Below are positions 17,035 to 27,574 of a DNA stretch of 64,000 nt, in pieces. Under the pieces are notes generated by a model, which had not been told where the DNA came from, made no database searches, and saw only the letters and a list, made by a program, of their open reading frames with translations. The stretch spans positions 3,665,501 to 3,729,500 of the forward strand of contig NZ_CP124576.1 in assembly GCF_000281715.2 (NCBI RefSeq), read 5' to 3'. Source of the DNA: Sphingobium sp. AP49 (GTDB lineage: Bacteria > Pseudomonadota > Alphaproteobacteria > Sphingomonadales > Sphingomonadaceae). A program made the position numbers and the translations under genes. The stretch's first letter is position 1. Each line of letters starts with the position of its first letter.

Positions 17035-19368
17035 TCAGAATGTCGCCTTCACCCCGGCATACCAGCGGCGCGGCGCACCGGCGCCATAGGCCCTGGGATC
17101 GCTGGCGCCCGGTGCCTCGTCCAGTTCGATCTCATCCACTTCGGTAAAGGTGCCGAAGGTCGCATAATGGCGGTCGAACAGGTTGCGGACCTCGCCGAAC
17201 AGGGTGACGCCGGGGATGATGTCGATGCCGGCGCGGATATTGGCGATCAGATAGCCGGGCACCTTGGCATTCTGGTTCGCCTCGTCGCCGACCAGATATT
17301 GGCCGGATCGGGCGATCAGGTCGCCGCCGACCGACCAACGGCGCTGACCGCCCAAGGTGCCGGCATAATCCAGCGTCAGGGTCGCACTATGGCGAGGGAT
17401 ACCGGGCAGACGATCGCCCTTGCGAACGTCGATCGTGCCATCGTCATTCGCCTCCGGGTTGGCCGGACTGCTCAGTGTCAGCGCGCTGCGATAGGTGGCG
17501 TCCGTGAAGGCATAGCTGAGGCCCGCGCTGAAACCGCCCCGCGCCGCCTTGACCGATGCCTCGACACCCTGGCGCCGGGTCTTGCCGATATTCTGGAAAT
17601 AGGCCCGGCCGCGAATGTCCGACGCAATATATTGGATGTCGTCATGATTGCCGGTGCGATAGGCGGAGACCAGCCAGTCGGCGGTCCAGCCACCGACGGC
17701 GAAGCGACCCGAACCGCCCGCTTCCCAGCTTTTCGCCACCACCTGTTTCAGCGGCGGATCGGCGATGAAGAAATTGGTGAGGCTGCAGGGCGCATTCTCG
17801 TCGGCGCAGGACAGTTCGGCCGGGGTCGGCGCGCGGTTGGTCTCGGCATAGCCGACGCGCAGCGACAGTCCGTCCGAAACCCGATAATCCAGCTCCGCGC
17901 CGGGGTTCAGCCGCTGGAAATTGTGCCGCCCGTTCAGCGCCGTGCCGATCTGGTCGACCAGCTCGATCCGCGCATGATTCCAGCGCAGCCCCAGTTCCGC
18001 CGTCAGCCCCGGCGCCAGCGGCAACCGGTCCTGCACGAAGACGCCCCAATAGTCGCTATGCGCGACCAGCCCGACCGGCGCGATCGCGCCATCCGGCTGG
18101 ACGATGATCGCCCCCAGCCCCTCGACGCTGCGCTCGTCCGTCATCGCGCCCAGTTCGGTCGATGTATCGAACCGGGTGCGGCTCGTGTCGTAGCTCATGC
18201 CGATCGCAAAATGATTGGTCCCGCCCATCAGTGCGCGATCGTCGATCAACTGCGCCAGCGCGCCCATCGCATCGGTCCGCGTCCGCCCCCGGTTGAGTAC
18301 GCCATAGCCCTCGCCACCCAGGCTGTCGGCAATGGCATTGCCGTTCGCGTCGGTCAGGACCGCCTGCGCCTCATCGTCGTCATCATCGCCGCCCACCGTC
18401 TCCAGGCAGAGCAGCCCGGCGGCGTCCTCCTCCTCGCATCCCTCGATATCGGCGGCATCGCCATTGACCGTGCGCAAGGTCAGTCGCTGGGCATAGAGCG
18501 TTCCCTCGATCCGGGTCGTGTCGGACAGAGCGACCCAGGGGTGCAAGCTGATCCGACCATAGTGGCTGCGGCTATTGTCGGGCCAGGTGAAGACGGCGCG
18601 CCGGTCCGCCGCCAGCAGCTCGACCGGCGACACGCCATTGCCGGTCAGGTCGGTCTTTGCCCCGACCAGCTTCATGTGGAGTCCGCCCTTCTCGGTATCG
18701 AAGCCAAGGTCGGCATAGCCATTATAGAGATGCGACGGGCTATGATCGCGCCAGCCATCGTCATGACTATATTGGAAGGCACCGAAGGCGCTGAAATTGC
18801 CGCGCGCGAAGCCGCCGGCGATGCTCGCCTCGGCATAGCCGAAACGGCCGCCGGTCATGCTCGCCTCCAGCCCCGGATCGCTGCGCCCGTCCTTCGTTTC
18901 CAGCAGGATCGCCCCGCCCAGCGCATTGAGGCCATAGACCGGACTGGCATCGAGCAGGCTCAGCTTGCGGATCGCCGCCTCGGGAATCAGATCGAACTGG
19001 ACGGTATCACCGAACGGCTGGTTGAAGCGGGCGCCATCCATATAGACGGCGAGCCCCTGCGATTGTCCTTGCAGCGGCGAGGCGACGAAGCCGCGATAGA
19101 CGAGATTGGGCTGCCAGGGATTATTCTGCGCATCCTGCAGCGTGATGCCGGCGATATTGCGGGTCAGCGCGCCGAGCAGGTCGGGCGTGCCGCCGATGCC
19201 GATATCCCGGCCGGAAATGGACAGCGCATCATCGACATCGATCGCCCCGCCCGGCGCCGTCACGATGATCGTCTGCGCCGGACCAGCCTCCAGTTCCTCG
19301 GCCTGCGCCAATAGCGGCATCAGCGCCACGCCCGCCAGACCCGCGCAAAGCCAGCCCCTGCCCCGCAT
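17035..19368 (-). CDS. TonB-dependent receptor (acidic loop)
   Basis: 777 residues. Signal peptide to LLAQAEE; TonB box QTIIVTAPG; plug domain with QDAQNNPWQPNLVYRGF and SPVYGLNALGGAI; a 22-strand-type barrel ending in WYAGVKATF. Around residues 315-340 an extracellular loop is unusually acidic, with CEEEDAAGLLC followed by GGDDDDDEAQ. Start is taken as the ATG at 19368, six bases after GGGAG; a TTG two codons upstream is possible. An island box lies 59 bases upstream, tying it to alcohol oxidation. Imports an unknown ligand, possibly a metal complex. Confidence 0.93.
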   Translation of the reverse strand: MRGRGWLCAGLAGVALMPLLAQAEELEAGPAQTIIVTAPGGAIDVDDALSISGRDIGIGGTPDLLGALTRNIAGITLQDAQNNPWQPNLVYRGFVASPLQGQSQGLAVYMDGARFNQPFGDTVQFDLIPEAAIRKLSLLDASPVYGLNALGGAILLETKDGRSDPGLEASMTGGRFGYAEASIAGGFARGNFSAFGAFQYSHDDGWRDHSPSHLYNGYADLGFDTEKGGLHMKLVGAKTDLTGNGVSPVELLAADRRAVFTWPDNSRSHYGRISLHPWVALSDTTRIEGTLYAQRLTLRTVNGDAADIEGCEEEDAAGLLCLETVGGDDDDDEAQAVLTDANGNAIADSLGGEGYGVLNRGRTRTDAMGALAQLIDDRALMGGTNHFAIGMSYDTSRTRFDTSTELGAMTDERSVEGLGAIIVQPDGAIAPVGLVAHSDYWGVFVQDRLPLAPGLTAELGLRWNHARIELVDQIGTALNGRHNFQRLNPGAELDYRVSDGLSLRVGYAETNRAPTPAELSCADENAPCSLTNFFIADPPLKQVVAKSWEAGGSGRFAVGGWTADWLVSAYRTGNHDDIQYIASDIRGRAYFQNIGKTRRQGVEASVKAARGGFSAGLSYAFTDATYRSALTLSSPANPEANDDGTIDVRKGDRLPGIPRHSATLTLDYAGTLGGQRRWSVGGDLIARSGQYLVGDEANQNAKVPGYLIANIRAGIDIIPGVTLFGEVRNLFDRHYATFGTFTEVDEIELDEAPGASDPRAYGAGAPRRWYAGVKATF

Positions 19369-19426
19369 ATCCAACTCCCATCTCTGTTTATGGAAAGGAC
19401 GCTAGGGAGGGCTGGCCAGCGCCTCC

Positions 19427-19438
19427 ATTATACCTTGG
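19427..19438 (-). promoter_or_regulatory. Island box upstream of the first TBDR
   Basis: CCAAGGTATAAT on the minus strand, 59 bases before the TBDR start; TAGCGT begins exactly 22 bases downstream. It lies in the short gap after acs, giving the TBDR its own promoter. Confidence 0.75.
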
Positions 19439-19452
19439 GTCGCATGCGATAT

Positions 19453-21411
<1,959 letters not shown>

Positions 21412-21422
21412 GATGGCTCCCT

Positions 21423-23450
21423 TCATTGGCCGAACCGCACGCCGATCCAGAGCGTCCTGGGTGTCCCCAGGTCGATGGATCCGCCGGCATTGCGGGTGAC
21501 GACATCCTCGTCGAACAGATTTTCAGCCCGCGCGACCAGGCTGATGCCATGGCCGATCGGCAGCCGGGCGATGGCGTCGAGCGTCAGCGCATCGGGCAGC
21601 ACATCGCTCTGCAGATCATCCTCATATTGCTTGCCCACATAGCGCAGCGTGGCCGACAGCTCCGGCCCGGCTTTCGGCGCCCAGGCCAGGGTCGCGCTGG
21701 CCGAATGGCGCGGCACCTGCGCCGGGGCGAAGCCGTCGAACGTCATGCCCGGTGCATCCACCTTGCTGGGGCTATAGGCATAGGAAGCGAGCAGCGAGAA
21801 ATCGGCCGGCAGTTGCGCGCTGGCGGTCAGTTCCACGCCCTTCGCCACGATCGCGTTCACATTCTGCCGCTTGCGGGTGACACTGTCGATGGTGACATTG
21901 GCGATCGCATCGTCGAGCCGGTTGTAGAAGAGCGTGGCGGACAGTTGCACGCCCGATGCCGGGGTCAGGTCGATGCCTCCCTCCACGCCTTTCAGCTTCT
22001 CGGGCTTCAAGGCTTCATTGGCCCGGGTGGTGATCGGAAAGACGACGAAGGGGCGATAAAGCTCGTTGAGCGTCGGCAAACGAAAGCCGCTATAGGCCGC
22101 CCCGCGCAGCGCCACCGCATCGCTGACATGGTAGAGCGCGCCTGCCCGGCCTGAGAACTCCCAGTCGGAGCGATTGGCGTAGGTGCTGTCCTGCGTCACC
22201 ACGCCGACCGCACTGACCGCCTTGTAGAAGCCGTTGCGGATCGACCAGCGATCGGCCCGCACCCCGCCGGTCAGGACAAGATTCCCAATCGTCCAGTCAT
22301 CCTCGGCAAAGGCGCCGGTCGTGATCTGGTCGCCGCCGGCATGGCGGCGCGATGTCAGCGGGTTGCTGGCGAGATTGGCGTTATAGGCATCCTCAAACAT
22401 GTCGCCGGTGGCAAAGCGGGTGTCGACGCCGATGCGCAGCACATGGTCTTCGCCGACCGGCGGGCGCAGCTCGATCTTGCCGCCGATCCCGGTCGAGGGG
22501 GTGTTGCGCTGGTCGAGCGACTTGCGGAAGCTGGTGGAGGAGATGACGATGTTGGAGAAGTTGCGCGCCTGGAGATAGGCGAGCGCATCGACCTGCCAGC
22601 GACCGCGCGCAATATAGCGGATGCTGGCATCCTGGCCCTGGCTCATGCTGTCGGCGCCGGCAAAGCGCAGGGTGCGGTTGTCCTGGAACAGGGTGCCGCG
22701 AAACTGGATTTCCGAGGTCGCATCGATCGGCGCGACCGCGCGCAGATTGGTCGACCAGCTGTCATAGGCGGCGGGCACGGTGGCGGCGACGCGCTGGTCC
22801 CTGGGCGTGGTCTGGAAGCCGTCGCCCCGGTCCCAGCGGCCCGACAGCGACACATAACCACTGCCCAGGTCGGGCGCGATGCTGGCGGACAATTCGGTCG
22901 CGTCCTTGCTGCCATAGAAGGCGCTGGCGCCGAAGACCGGCATCTGCTCGCGGGTGGCGCTGGCCAGCTCGATCGTGCCGGCGACCGCGCCCGCGCCAAA
23001 GGCGCCACTCCCCCCGCCGCGCGTCACTCGCACCAGCGCCAGCCGGTCGGGCACCAAAGCCGAGAAAGGAATATAGCCGAAGAAGGGATCGGCGACCGGC
23101 ACACCATCAAGCAGCACCAGGGTCCGGCTCGACGCATTGCCACCCAGTGCGCGCAGCGTGGCGCCCTGGTTCGAGGGATTGGACGCGCGGCTGTCGGACC
23201 GGCGGAACTGCTGGAAGCCCGCGACATCGGCCAGCACGCTCTCGATCCGCCCCGACGCCGCATCCCCCAGCCGATCCCGGTCGATCACCACCGAGCCATA
23301 GGCCGGCGTACCCGGCGGCAAGGACAGGCCGCTGCCCGTTACGATGATCGACGCGGCGGCCATCGCCTCGCCTGCGTCATCGGGTGTTTCCGCCTGCGCC
23401 GCGATGGGCGCCATAGCCATGCCGAGCGCGAGCCATTTTGTTCTGCGCAT
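21423..23450 (-). CDS. TonB-dependent receptor upstream of acs
   Basis: 675 residues. Signal peptide to AAQAE, TonB box ASIIVTGSG, plug with [13 protein letters not shown] and [11 protein letters not shown], barrel ending in [16 protein letters not shown] lies just before the ATG. BtuB/siderophore-receptor class; ligand unknown. Its promoter overlaps the terminator of the upstream porin (see hairpin at 23462-23513). Confidence 0.93.
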   Translation of the reverse strand: MRRTKWLALGMAMAPIAAQAETPDDAGEAMAAASIIVTGSGLSLPPGTPAYGSVVIDRDRLGDAASGRIESVLADVAGFQQFRRSDSRASNPSNQGATLRALGGNASSRTLVLLDGVPVADPFFGYIPFSALVPDRLALVRVTRGGGSGAFGAGAVAGTIELASATREQMPVFGASAFYGSKDATELSASIAPDLGSGYVSLSGRWDRGDGFQTTPRDQRVAATVPAAYDSWSTNLRAVAPIDATSEIQFRGTLFQDNRTLRFAGADSMSQGQDASIRYIARGRWQVDALAYLQARNFSNIVISSTSFRKSLDQRNTPSTGIGGKIELRPPVGEDHVLRIGVDTRFATGDMFEDAYNANLASNPLTSRRHAGGDQITTGAFAEDDWTIGNLVLTGGVRADRWSIRNGFYKAVSAVGVVTQDSTYANRSDWEFSGRAGALYHVSDAVALRGAAYSGFRLPTLNELYRPFVVFPITTRANEALKPEKLKGVEGGIDLTPASGVQLSATLFYNRLDDAIANVTIDSVTRKRQNVNAIVAKGVELTASAQLPADFSLLASYAYSPSKVDAPGMTFDGFAPAQVPRHSASATLAWAPKAGPELSATLRYVGKQYEDDLQSDVLPDALTLDAIARLPIGHGISLVARAENLFDEDVVTRNAGGSIDLGTPRTLWIGVRFGQ

Positions 23451-23461
23451 ATATCCTCCCC

Positions 23462-23513
23462 TGCCGCCCCGTCATGCGAAGGGGCGGCATCCCTCGATAG
23501 GATGCCGCCCCTT
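23462..23513 (-). terminator. Porin terminator with a promoter and leader hairpin inside
   Basis: A 14-bp stem (23479-23492 and 23500-23513, 7-base loop) lies 40 bases after the porin stop. Its loop holds TATCGA, the -10 candidate of the second TBDR. The inner arm can also pair with 23462-23470, immediately before the TBDR ribosome site, making an alternative leader hairpin. Termination of the porin and initiation of the TBDR therefore use the same DNA. Confidence 0.6.
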
Positions 23514-23521
23514 GCCGGAAC

Positions 23522-23533
23522 ATTGGCCTTTGG
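23522..23533 (-). promoter_or_regulatory. Island box upstream of the second TBDR and acs
   Basis: CCAAAGGCCAAT on the minus strand, 71 bases before the TBDR start, with TATCGA starting exactly 22 bases downstream. Confidence 0.75.
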
Positions 23534-23553
23534 GCCGATGGCCCTTCTCCCGT

Positions 23554-24933
23554 TCAGAAGAAGAGGATGGCGCCGGCTGCGATCGTGTCGCCCTGCGCCT
23601 CATTGCCATTATGCGCCTTGGACGTGCTGTGGATATATTCGCCGATCAGCGTCACCCAGCTGGTCAGGCCATAACGGCCCTGCCCGACCCAGCTGCTATT
23701 CTTGCGGATCAGCGTCGGGTTGGCGAGCGCATCAGCGGCATTGGCATAATGGAGATTGCTCTCGCCATAGCTGCCACCGACCGAGAATTTGCCGAAGGTC
23801 GCCAGCCCCTGAAGATAGAAGCCGTCGCTGTCACGCTTGTTGCCCACAGCATCCGTATCGAACAGGTTGAGCGCCGTCGTGCCCAGGCCCGAGCCATTAT
23901 AATAATAGCCGGTGAGGACGATCGGGCCGTAGCCGATCTTGGCGCCGGTATCGAAGCCGCTGCCGGTATAGGAAATGCCATCGACGCGATTATGCCGCTG
24001 GGTGATACCCGACAGCCAGGCGCGGGCCGAAAAATCCCCGAACTTGCCGTCATAGACGATCTTGCCCTGGAAGCCGGGCGACTTGTTGCTTTCGCCCGGT
24101 CCGGTCAGCGATTCGAGCGGCTGGAACACGCCGACCGAGACCTGGAAGCCAGACAGGCTGGGCGAGGTGTACGTGATCTGCGGCTGGAAGTCGGTGTAGA
24201 TATAGCCGATGCCGATGCGGCCGAGCGAAGTGTTGGACGGCGCGACATTGCCGCCGCTCGATCCGACCGACAGCAAAGTGATGTCGTTCAATATGCCTTC
24301 CGAGCCGAACAGGCCGATGTCGCGACCCAGCTTGAACTCGCCCAGCCCCGATCGGCCGATGGTCATATAGGTCTGGCGGAAATCGATGCCGGCGGTCTGT
24401 AGCGCCACCGGCCGGCCACCGGCATTGGCGCCGCCGCCAACCGAATAATCGGCACTGTTGATGCCGGGATACATGCCGAAATGGGCGCCGACGTCCCAGC
24501 CGCCCTGGTTGGTGGTGACGTCGAACTTCAGATAGCCGGGCAACAGGCCGTTGCGGATCGCCGAGCTATTGCCGCCAACCGGCACCACGCCGCCGACGAC
24601 ATCCGTGTTCGGCCCGGCCGCCTGGCCATTTTCATGGGTATAGAAACCGTTGACCGAGCCGGACATCTTGACCGTGACGTCGCCGACCTCAAACCCGACG
24701 CCGCTGTCGGCGACGCGTACCACGGGCTTGCCATCCGACGCGGCGGGCGCGGCGGCAGCGGCCGGCGCCGCGGCATCCTCCTTTGCCAGCTGGGCATATT
24801 CCTCGTCGGTGAGGATCCCCTTTTCATGCAGCCTTTTCAGCAGTTCGCTCGTCGTCCCGGCATTGGCCGGCGTTGCCCCTGCGACGAACAGCAACGCCAT
24901 GGCGGCGCTGCCGAGGAATAGTCCCCGTGCCAT
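23554..24933 (-). CDS. Outer-membrane porin
   Basis: 459 residues. Signal peptide to ANAG; a short helical coiled-coil-like N-terminus (LLKRLHEKGILTDEEYAQL) as in phosphate-selective/OprO-type porins; an Ala-rich linker; then a barrel with VKMSGSVNGFYTH, GRSGLGEFKLGRDIGLFG and a terminal Phe (AGAILFF). AGGGAGG precedes the ATG. Two island boxes lie upstream. It probably lets the alcohol or the acids cross the outer membrane; the specificity is unknown. Confidence 0.9.
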   Translation of the reverse strand: MARGLFLGSAAMALLFVAGATPANAGTTSELLKRLHEKGILTDEEYAQLAKEDAAAPAAAAAPAASDGKPVVRVADSGVGFEVGDVTVKMSGSVNGFYTHENGQAAGPNTDVVGGVVPVGGNSSAIRNGLLPGYLKFDVTTNQGGWDVGAHFGMYPGINSADYSVGGGANAGGRPVALQTAGIDFRQTYMTIGRSGLGEFKLGRDIGLFGSEGILNDITLLSVGSSGGNVAPSNTSLGRIGIGYIYTDFQPQITYTSPSLSGFQVSVGVFQPLESLTGPGESNKSPGFQGKIVYDGKFGDFSARAWLSGITQRHNRVDGISYTGSGFDTGAKIGYGPIVLTGYYYNGSGLGTTALNLFDTDAVGNKRDSDGFYLQGLATFGKFSVGGSYGESNLHYANAADALANPTLIRKNSSWVGQGRYGLTSWVTLIGEYIHSTSKAHNGNEAQGDTIAAGAILFF

Positions 24934-25003
24934 CTCATCCTCCCTCTTGTGCGCCGGTCGTGCCGGCTGTCGGGAAGAGTGGGCGGCGGCGATGGCGGCC
25001 GAA

Positions 25004-25015
25004 ATTGGACTTTGG
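25004..25015 (-). promoter_or_regulatory. Island box (proximal) upstream of the porin
   Basis: CCAAAGTCCAAT on the minus strand, a full consensus match, 71 bases before the porin start. The -10 at the usual distance is weak (CACTCT). Confidence 0.65.
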
Positions 25016-25040
25016 TTCTCATCCCCTTGTCGCCGGCCGG

Positions 25041-25052
25041 GCTATACTTTGG
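25041..25052 (-). promoter_or_regulatory. Second, weaker island box upstream of the porin
   Basis: CCAAAGTATAGC on the minus strand, preceded by GAC as in other copies, 108 bases before the porin start and touching the beta-propeller gene's stop region. No matching -10; may be an auxiliary site. Confidence 0.45.
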
Positions 25053-25053
25053 G

Positions 25054-26016
25054 TCAGGGGGCGACGACGATGCCCCACGGCCCGGCGCCGACCGCCACCG
25101 TGCCGACGACCTTGCCGGCGGCCAGGTCGATCACCGAGACATTGTCCGAAAGGCCATTGGCGGCATAGGCCCGCGCGCCATCCGGGCTGACTGCGACATG
25201 CCAGACCCGCTTGCCGACCGGCACATAGGCGCGGACCTTGCGGGTCGCGACATCGACCAGCGCGACATGATTGGCGCGGCCCAGCGCCACCACGGCGGTC
25301 TTGCCGTCCGGCGTGAACCGGATGCCGCAGGGCAATAGCTGATAATCCTGCACGCCGGGGATAGCGAAATGCAGCGTCTCGACGATCCTGCGCGTAGCCG
25401 GATCGGCGATCTGCACCGTCCCGCCCATCTCCGCCGCGATCCACAGTTCTTTGCCGTCGGCGGTGAATTCGACATGGCGCGGGCGCTGATCGGTTTCGGT
25501 CGCATCGACCATCGTCTTGGTCGACAGGTCGATCCAGTTGACGACGCCGTCATCCTCCGAAGTCACCACCACCCATTTGCCGTCCGGGCTTTGCGCCACA
25601 CCCTCGGGCTCCTTGCCAACATCGACCTGAAAGGCGACCTTGCGGCTGTCGATGTCGATCGCGGTCAGCGCGGCATTATCCTCATTGGCGACGAACAAGG
25701 TCCGGCCATCGCGCGAGAGGAAAAATTGCTCGGGATCCTGGCCCGATGGCAGGTCGGCGACGACCTTGCCGGTCGCGCGGTCGATCATCTGCACCGCATG
25801 GTCGTTGCTGGCACAGAGCAATATATATTTGCCGTCCTTCGTCACGGTAATGCCGCGCGGCCGTCCGCCCACCGGCCAGGTCGCGACCGTCTGCATCGTG
25901 GCGGCATCGATCACGCTGATGCTGTTGCCGCGCTCGTTGGAGACATAGAGCGTCTCGGCCCGAACGGACGGGATCGCCACCATAAGCGCAAGCCCTGCCA
26001 CCACATGCTTCATCAT
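25054..26016 (-). CDS. PQQ-dependent catabolism-associated beta-propeller protein
   Basis: 320 residues with signal peptide (ends near SVRAE). Seven YVTN-type repeats, for example LYVSNERGNSISVIDAAT and AYAANGLSDNVSVIDLA, build a beta-propeller. The family occurs with PQQ alcohol dehydrogenases; its role is unknown, possibly as a periplasmic scaffold. Divergent from the cytochrome c gene, with overlapping island boxes between them. Confidence 0.92.
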   Translation of the reverse strand: MMKHVVAGLALMVAIPSVRAETLYVSNERGNSISVIDAATMQTVATWPVGGRPRGITVTKDGKYILLCASNDHAVQMIDRATGKVVADLPSGQDPEQFFLSRDGRTLFVANEDNAALTAIDIDSRKVAFQVDVGKEPEGVAQSPDGKWVVVTSEDDGVVNWIDLSTKTMVDATETDQRPRHVEFTADGKELWIAAEMGGTVQIADPATRRIVETLHFAIPGVQDYQLLPCGIRFTPDGKTAVVALGRANHVALVDVATRKVRAYVPVGKRVWHVAVSPDGARAYAANGLSDNVSVIDLAAGKVVGTVAVGAGPWGIVVAP

Positions 26017-26077
26017 GCCCGCATCCTCTCATCCTTTTGGCCTGATAGCGGATTAGCCCCCGGCCCGTCCCGGCGGG

Positions 26078-26089
26078 ATTGTACCAATG
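26078..26089 (-). promoter_or_regulatory. Degenerate island box upstream of the beta-propeller gene
   Basis: CATTGGTACAAT on the minus strand (weaker match, but keeps GGT and CAAT), 62 bases before the start. TAATCC begins exactly 22 bases downstream. Overlaps the plus-strand box at 26084. Confidence 0.5.
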
Positions 26090-26095
26090 GCCAAT
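26084..26095 (+). promoter_or_regulatory. Island box upstream of the cytochrome c gene
   Basis: CCAATGGCCAAT, 86 bases before the cytochrome start; TACAGT begins exactly 22 bases downstream. One DNA segment thus seems to serve two divergent promoters. Confidence 0.7.
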
Positions 26096-26181
26096 GGGGG
26101 CCGGTCCCACCCTTCCCTACAGTCGGCAGCGACAGGGAAGGCAAGCGGCAACACAGGCCGCAGCACAGACGAGGATTTGGG

Positions 26182-26610
26182 ATGAGGAACTTCGGACGGA
26201 TCGCATTGTTCGGCGCGGCCTGCCTGGCGGGCGGATCGATCACATCGGCCCTGATGGCGCATGGCAACGTCACGCCGCAGGCGGTCGACACGTCGGCCCT
26301 GCCGGAAATCGGCGCCGACTGGCTGCAGCATAATCCCTATCGCGGCAATGCGACGGCGGCGAAGATCGGCGAATCCGCCTATGGTCAGAATTGCGCCCGC
26401 TGCCACGGTCTGGACGCGGAGAGCGGCGGCATCGCGCCGGACCTGCGCTATCTGGAGGTCGGCGATACCGGCGACGAATGGTATATCCAGCGCTTCCAGC
26501 ATGGCTCCAGCCATGACGGCAAGGTCTATATGCCGCCGATGGGCGAGGTTCTGGGACAGAAGGCCGGATGGGCGATCCGCGCCTGGCTCGAAACCAAGCA
26601 TCAGGAGTGA
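26182..26610 (+). CDS. Cytochrome c-550, PedF type
   Basis: 142 residues, exported (signal to ALMAHG). One haem site CARCH and a probable axial Met in VYMPPMGEVLG. Resembles the PedF/ExaB cytochromes that accept electrons from PQQ alcohol dehydrogenases in Pseudomonas. Followed after 5 bases by the substrate-binding protein gene and then the dehydrogenase, consistent with a working set. Confidence 0.93.
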   Translation: MRNFGRIALFGAACLAGGSITSALMAHGNVTPQAVDTSALPEIGADWLQHNPYRGNATAAKIGESAYGQNCARCHGLDAESGGIAPDLRYLEVGDTGDEWYIQRFQHGSSHDGKVYMPPMGEVLGQKAGWAIRAWLETKHQE

Positions 26611-26615
26611 TCGTA

Positions 26616-27479
26616 ATGGATCGCCGCGCCTTTCTGAGCAGCGTGGCGGCTGCCGCGTTAGTGGGATATGTTTCGCGTGGGCAGGTGGCAAGGGCCGCCC
26701 CGCTCGGCAAGGTCAGGGACCTGGGTGTCCTTCGGGTCGCAGTCTACAAGGACAACCGCCCCTGGTCCTGGCGCAAGGACGGCAAGCTGATCGGGATCGA
26801 CGTCGACCTGGCCCAGGCGCTGGCCAAGGGCTTGGGCGTGCGCGCCGACATTGCCGAACTGGTCGCGGACGAAAGCGCCGACGACGACCTGCGCAACGGG
26901 GTGTGGAAGGGCGGCCTTCTGGGCTTCCAGCCGGCCGACATCATGCTGCACGTGCCGTTCGACCGCAGCTTTGCCGCGCGCAACGATCAGGTCGCGATCA
27001 TCGCGCCCTATTATCGCGAAAGCTTTCAGTTCGCGGCAGTGAAGGGCGAGATCGACGTCAATGCGCCGCCGATCCAATATCGCGGCAAGCGGCTGGCGGT
27101 CGAGATCGATTCCATTCCCGATTTCTATCTGATCGGCACATTCGGCGGCATATTGGCCAGGGATGTCGTCCATTTTCCGGGCGGGACGGAAGCCGTCACC
27201 GCGCTGACCGACGGCCGGGCCGATGGCGTACTCGCCAGCCGGGCGCAGATCGAGGCGGTGCTGCACGACAGCGGCGCCACCAACATCGTCCGCCGCACCA
27301 GCCCCCTGCCCGCCTTTACCTCAGCCGGGTGGGATATCGGCATGGCGGTGAAGGAGAATAGCCGGAACCTGGGCGATGCGGTCGAGACCATCCTGGCCGA
27401 CATGACGCAATCGGGCGCGCTCAAGGCGATCTTCGAGCGCCATGGCGTCGCCTATGCGCCGGCCGTCGCGGCGGGCTGA
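26616..27479 (+). CDS. Quinoprotein dehydrogenase-associated substrate-binding-like protein
   Basis: 287 residues starting at MDRRAFLSS, with a signal sequence to ARAAP. Type 2 periplasmic-binding fold ([51 protein letters not shown]). This subfamily (XoxJ-like) is found next to PQQ methanol/ethanol dehydrogenases, without ABC transporter permeases, and is thought to help assembly or activation. GGAG lies 9 bases upstream of the ATG. No permease or ATPase gene adjoins, which argues against transport. Confidence 0.92.
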   Translation: MDRRAFLSSVAAAALVGYVSRGQVARAAPLGKVRDLGVLRVAVYKDNRPWSWRKDGKLIGIDVDLAQALAKGLGVRADIAELVADESADDDLRNGVWKGGLLGFQPADIMLHVPFDRSFAARNDQVAIIAPYYRESFQFAAVKGEIDVNAPPIQYRGKRLAVEIDSIPDFYLIGTFGGILARDVVHFPGGTEAVTALTDGRADGVLASRAQIEAVLHDSGATNIVRRTSPLPAFTSAGWDIGMAVKENSRNLGDAVETILADMTQSGALKAIFERHGVAYAPAVAAG

Positions 27480-27488
27480 CCGGGCGAC

Positions 27489-27500
27489 CCAAGGTCCAAT
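27489..27500 (+). promoter_or_regulatory. Island box upstream of the PQQ alcohol dehydrogenase
   Basis: CCAAGGTCCAAT, perfect consensus, 74 bases before the dehydrogenase start; TAATGT begins 21 bases downstream (ATAATG at 20). Confidence 0.8.
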
Positions 27501-27574
27501 TGGCACGGCCGCCGCGCACCATAATGTGCTGCATCGACGGCGTTGATCACGCCGGAAAACAAGGGAGGATGACT

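Noticed and set aside
17167..19314. Long open frame on the plus strand opposite the first TBDR; similar long frames lie opposite the TBDR at 37692, acs, the hydrolase operon and the ThDP genes
   Set aside because: These are antisense shadows of GC-rich genes: no ribosome sites, no domain motifs, biased Arg/His/Gly/Ala composition, while the opposite strand has clear proteins.
26616..27479. ABC transporter substrate-binding protein for nutrient uptake
   Set aside because: No permease or ATPase gene is nearby, and the protein matches the subfamily linked to quinoprotein dehydrogenases.
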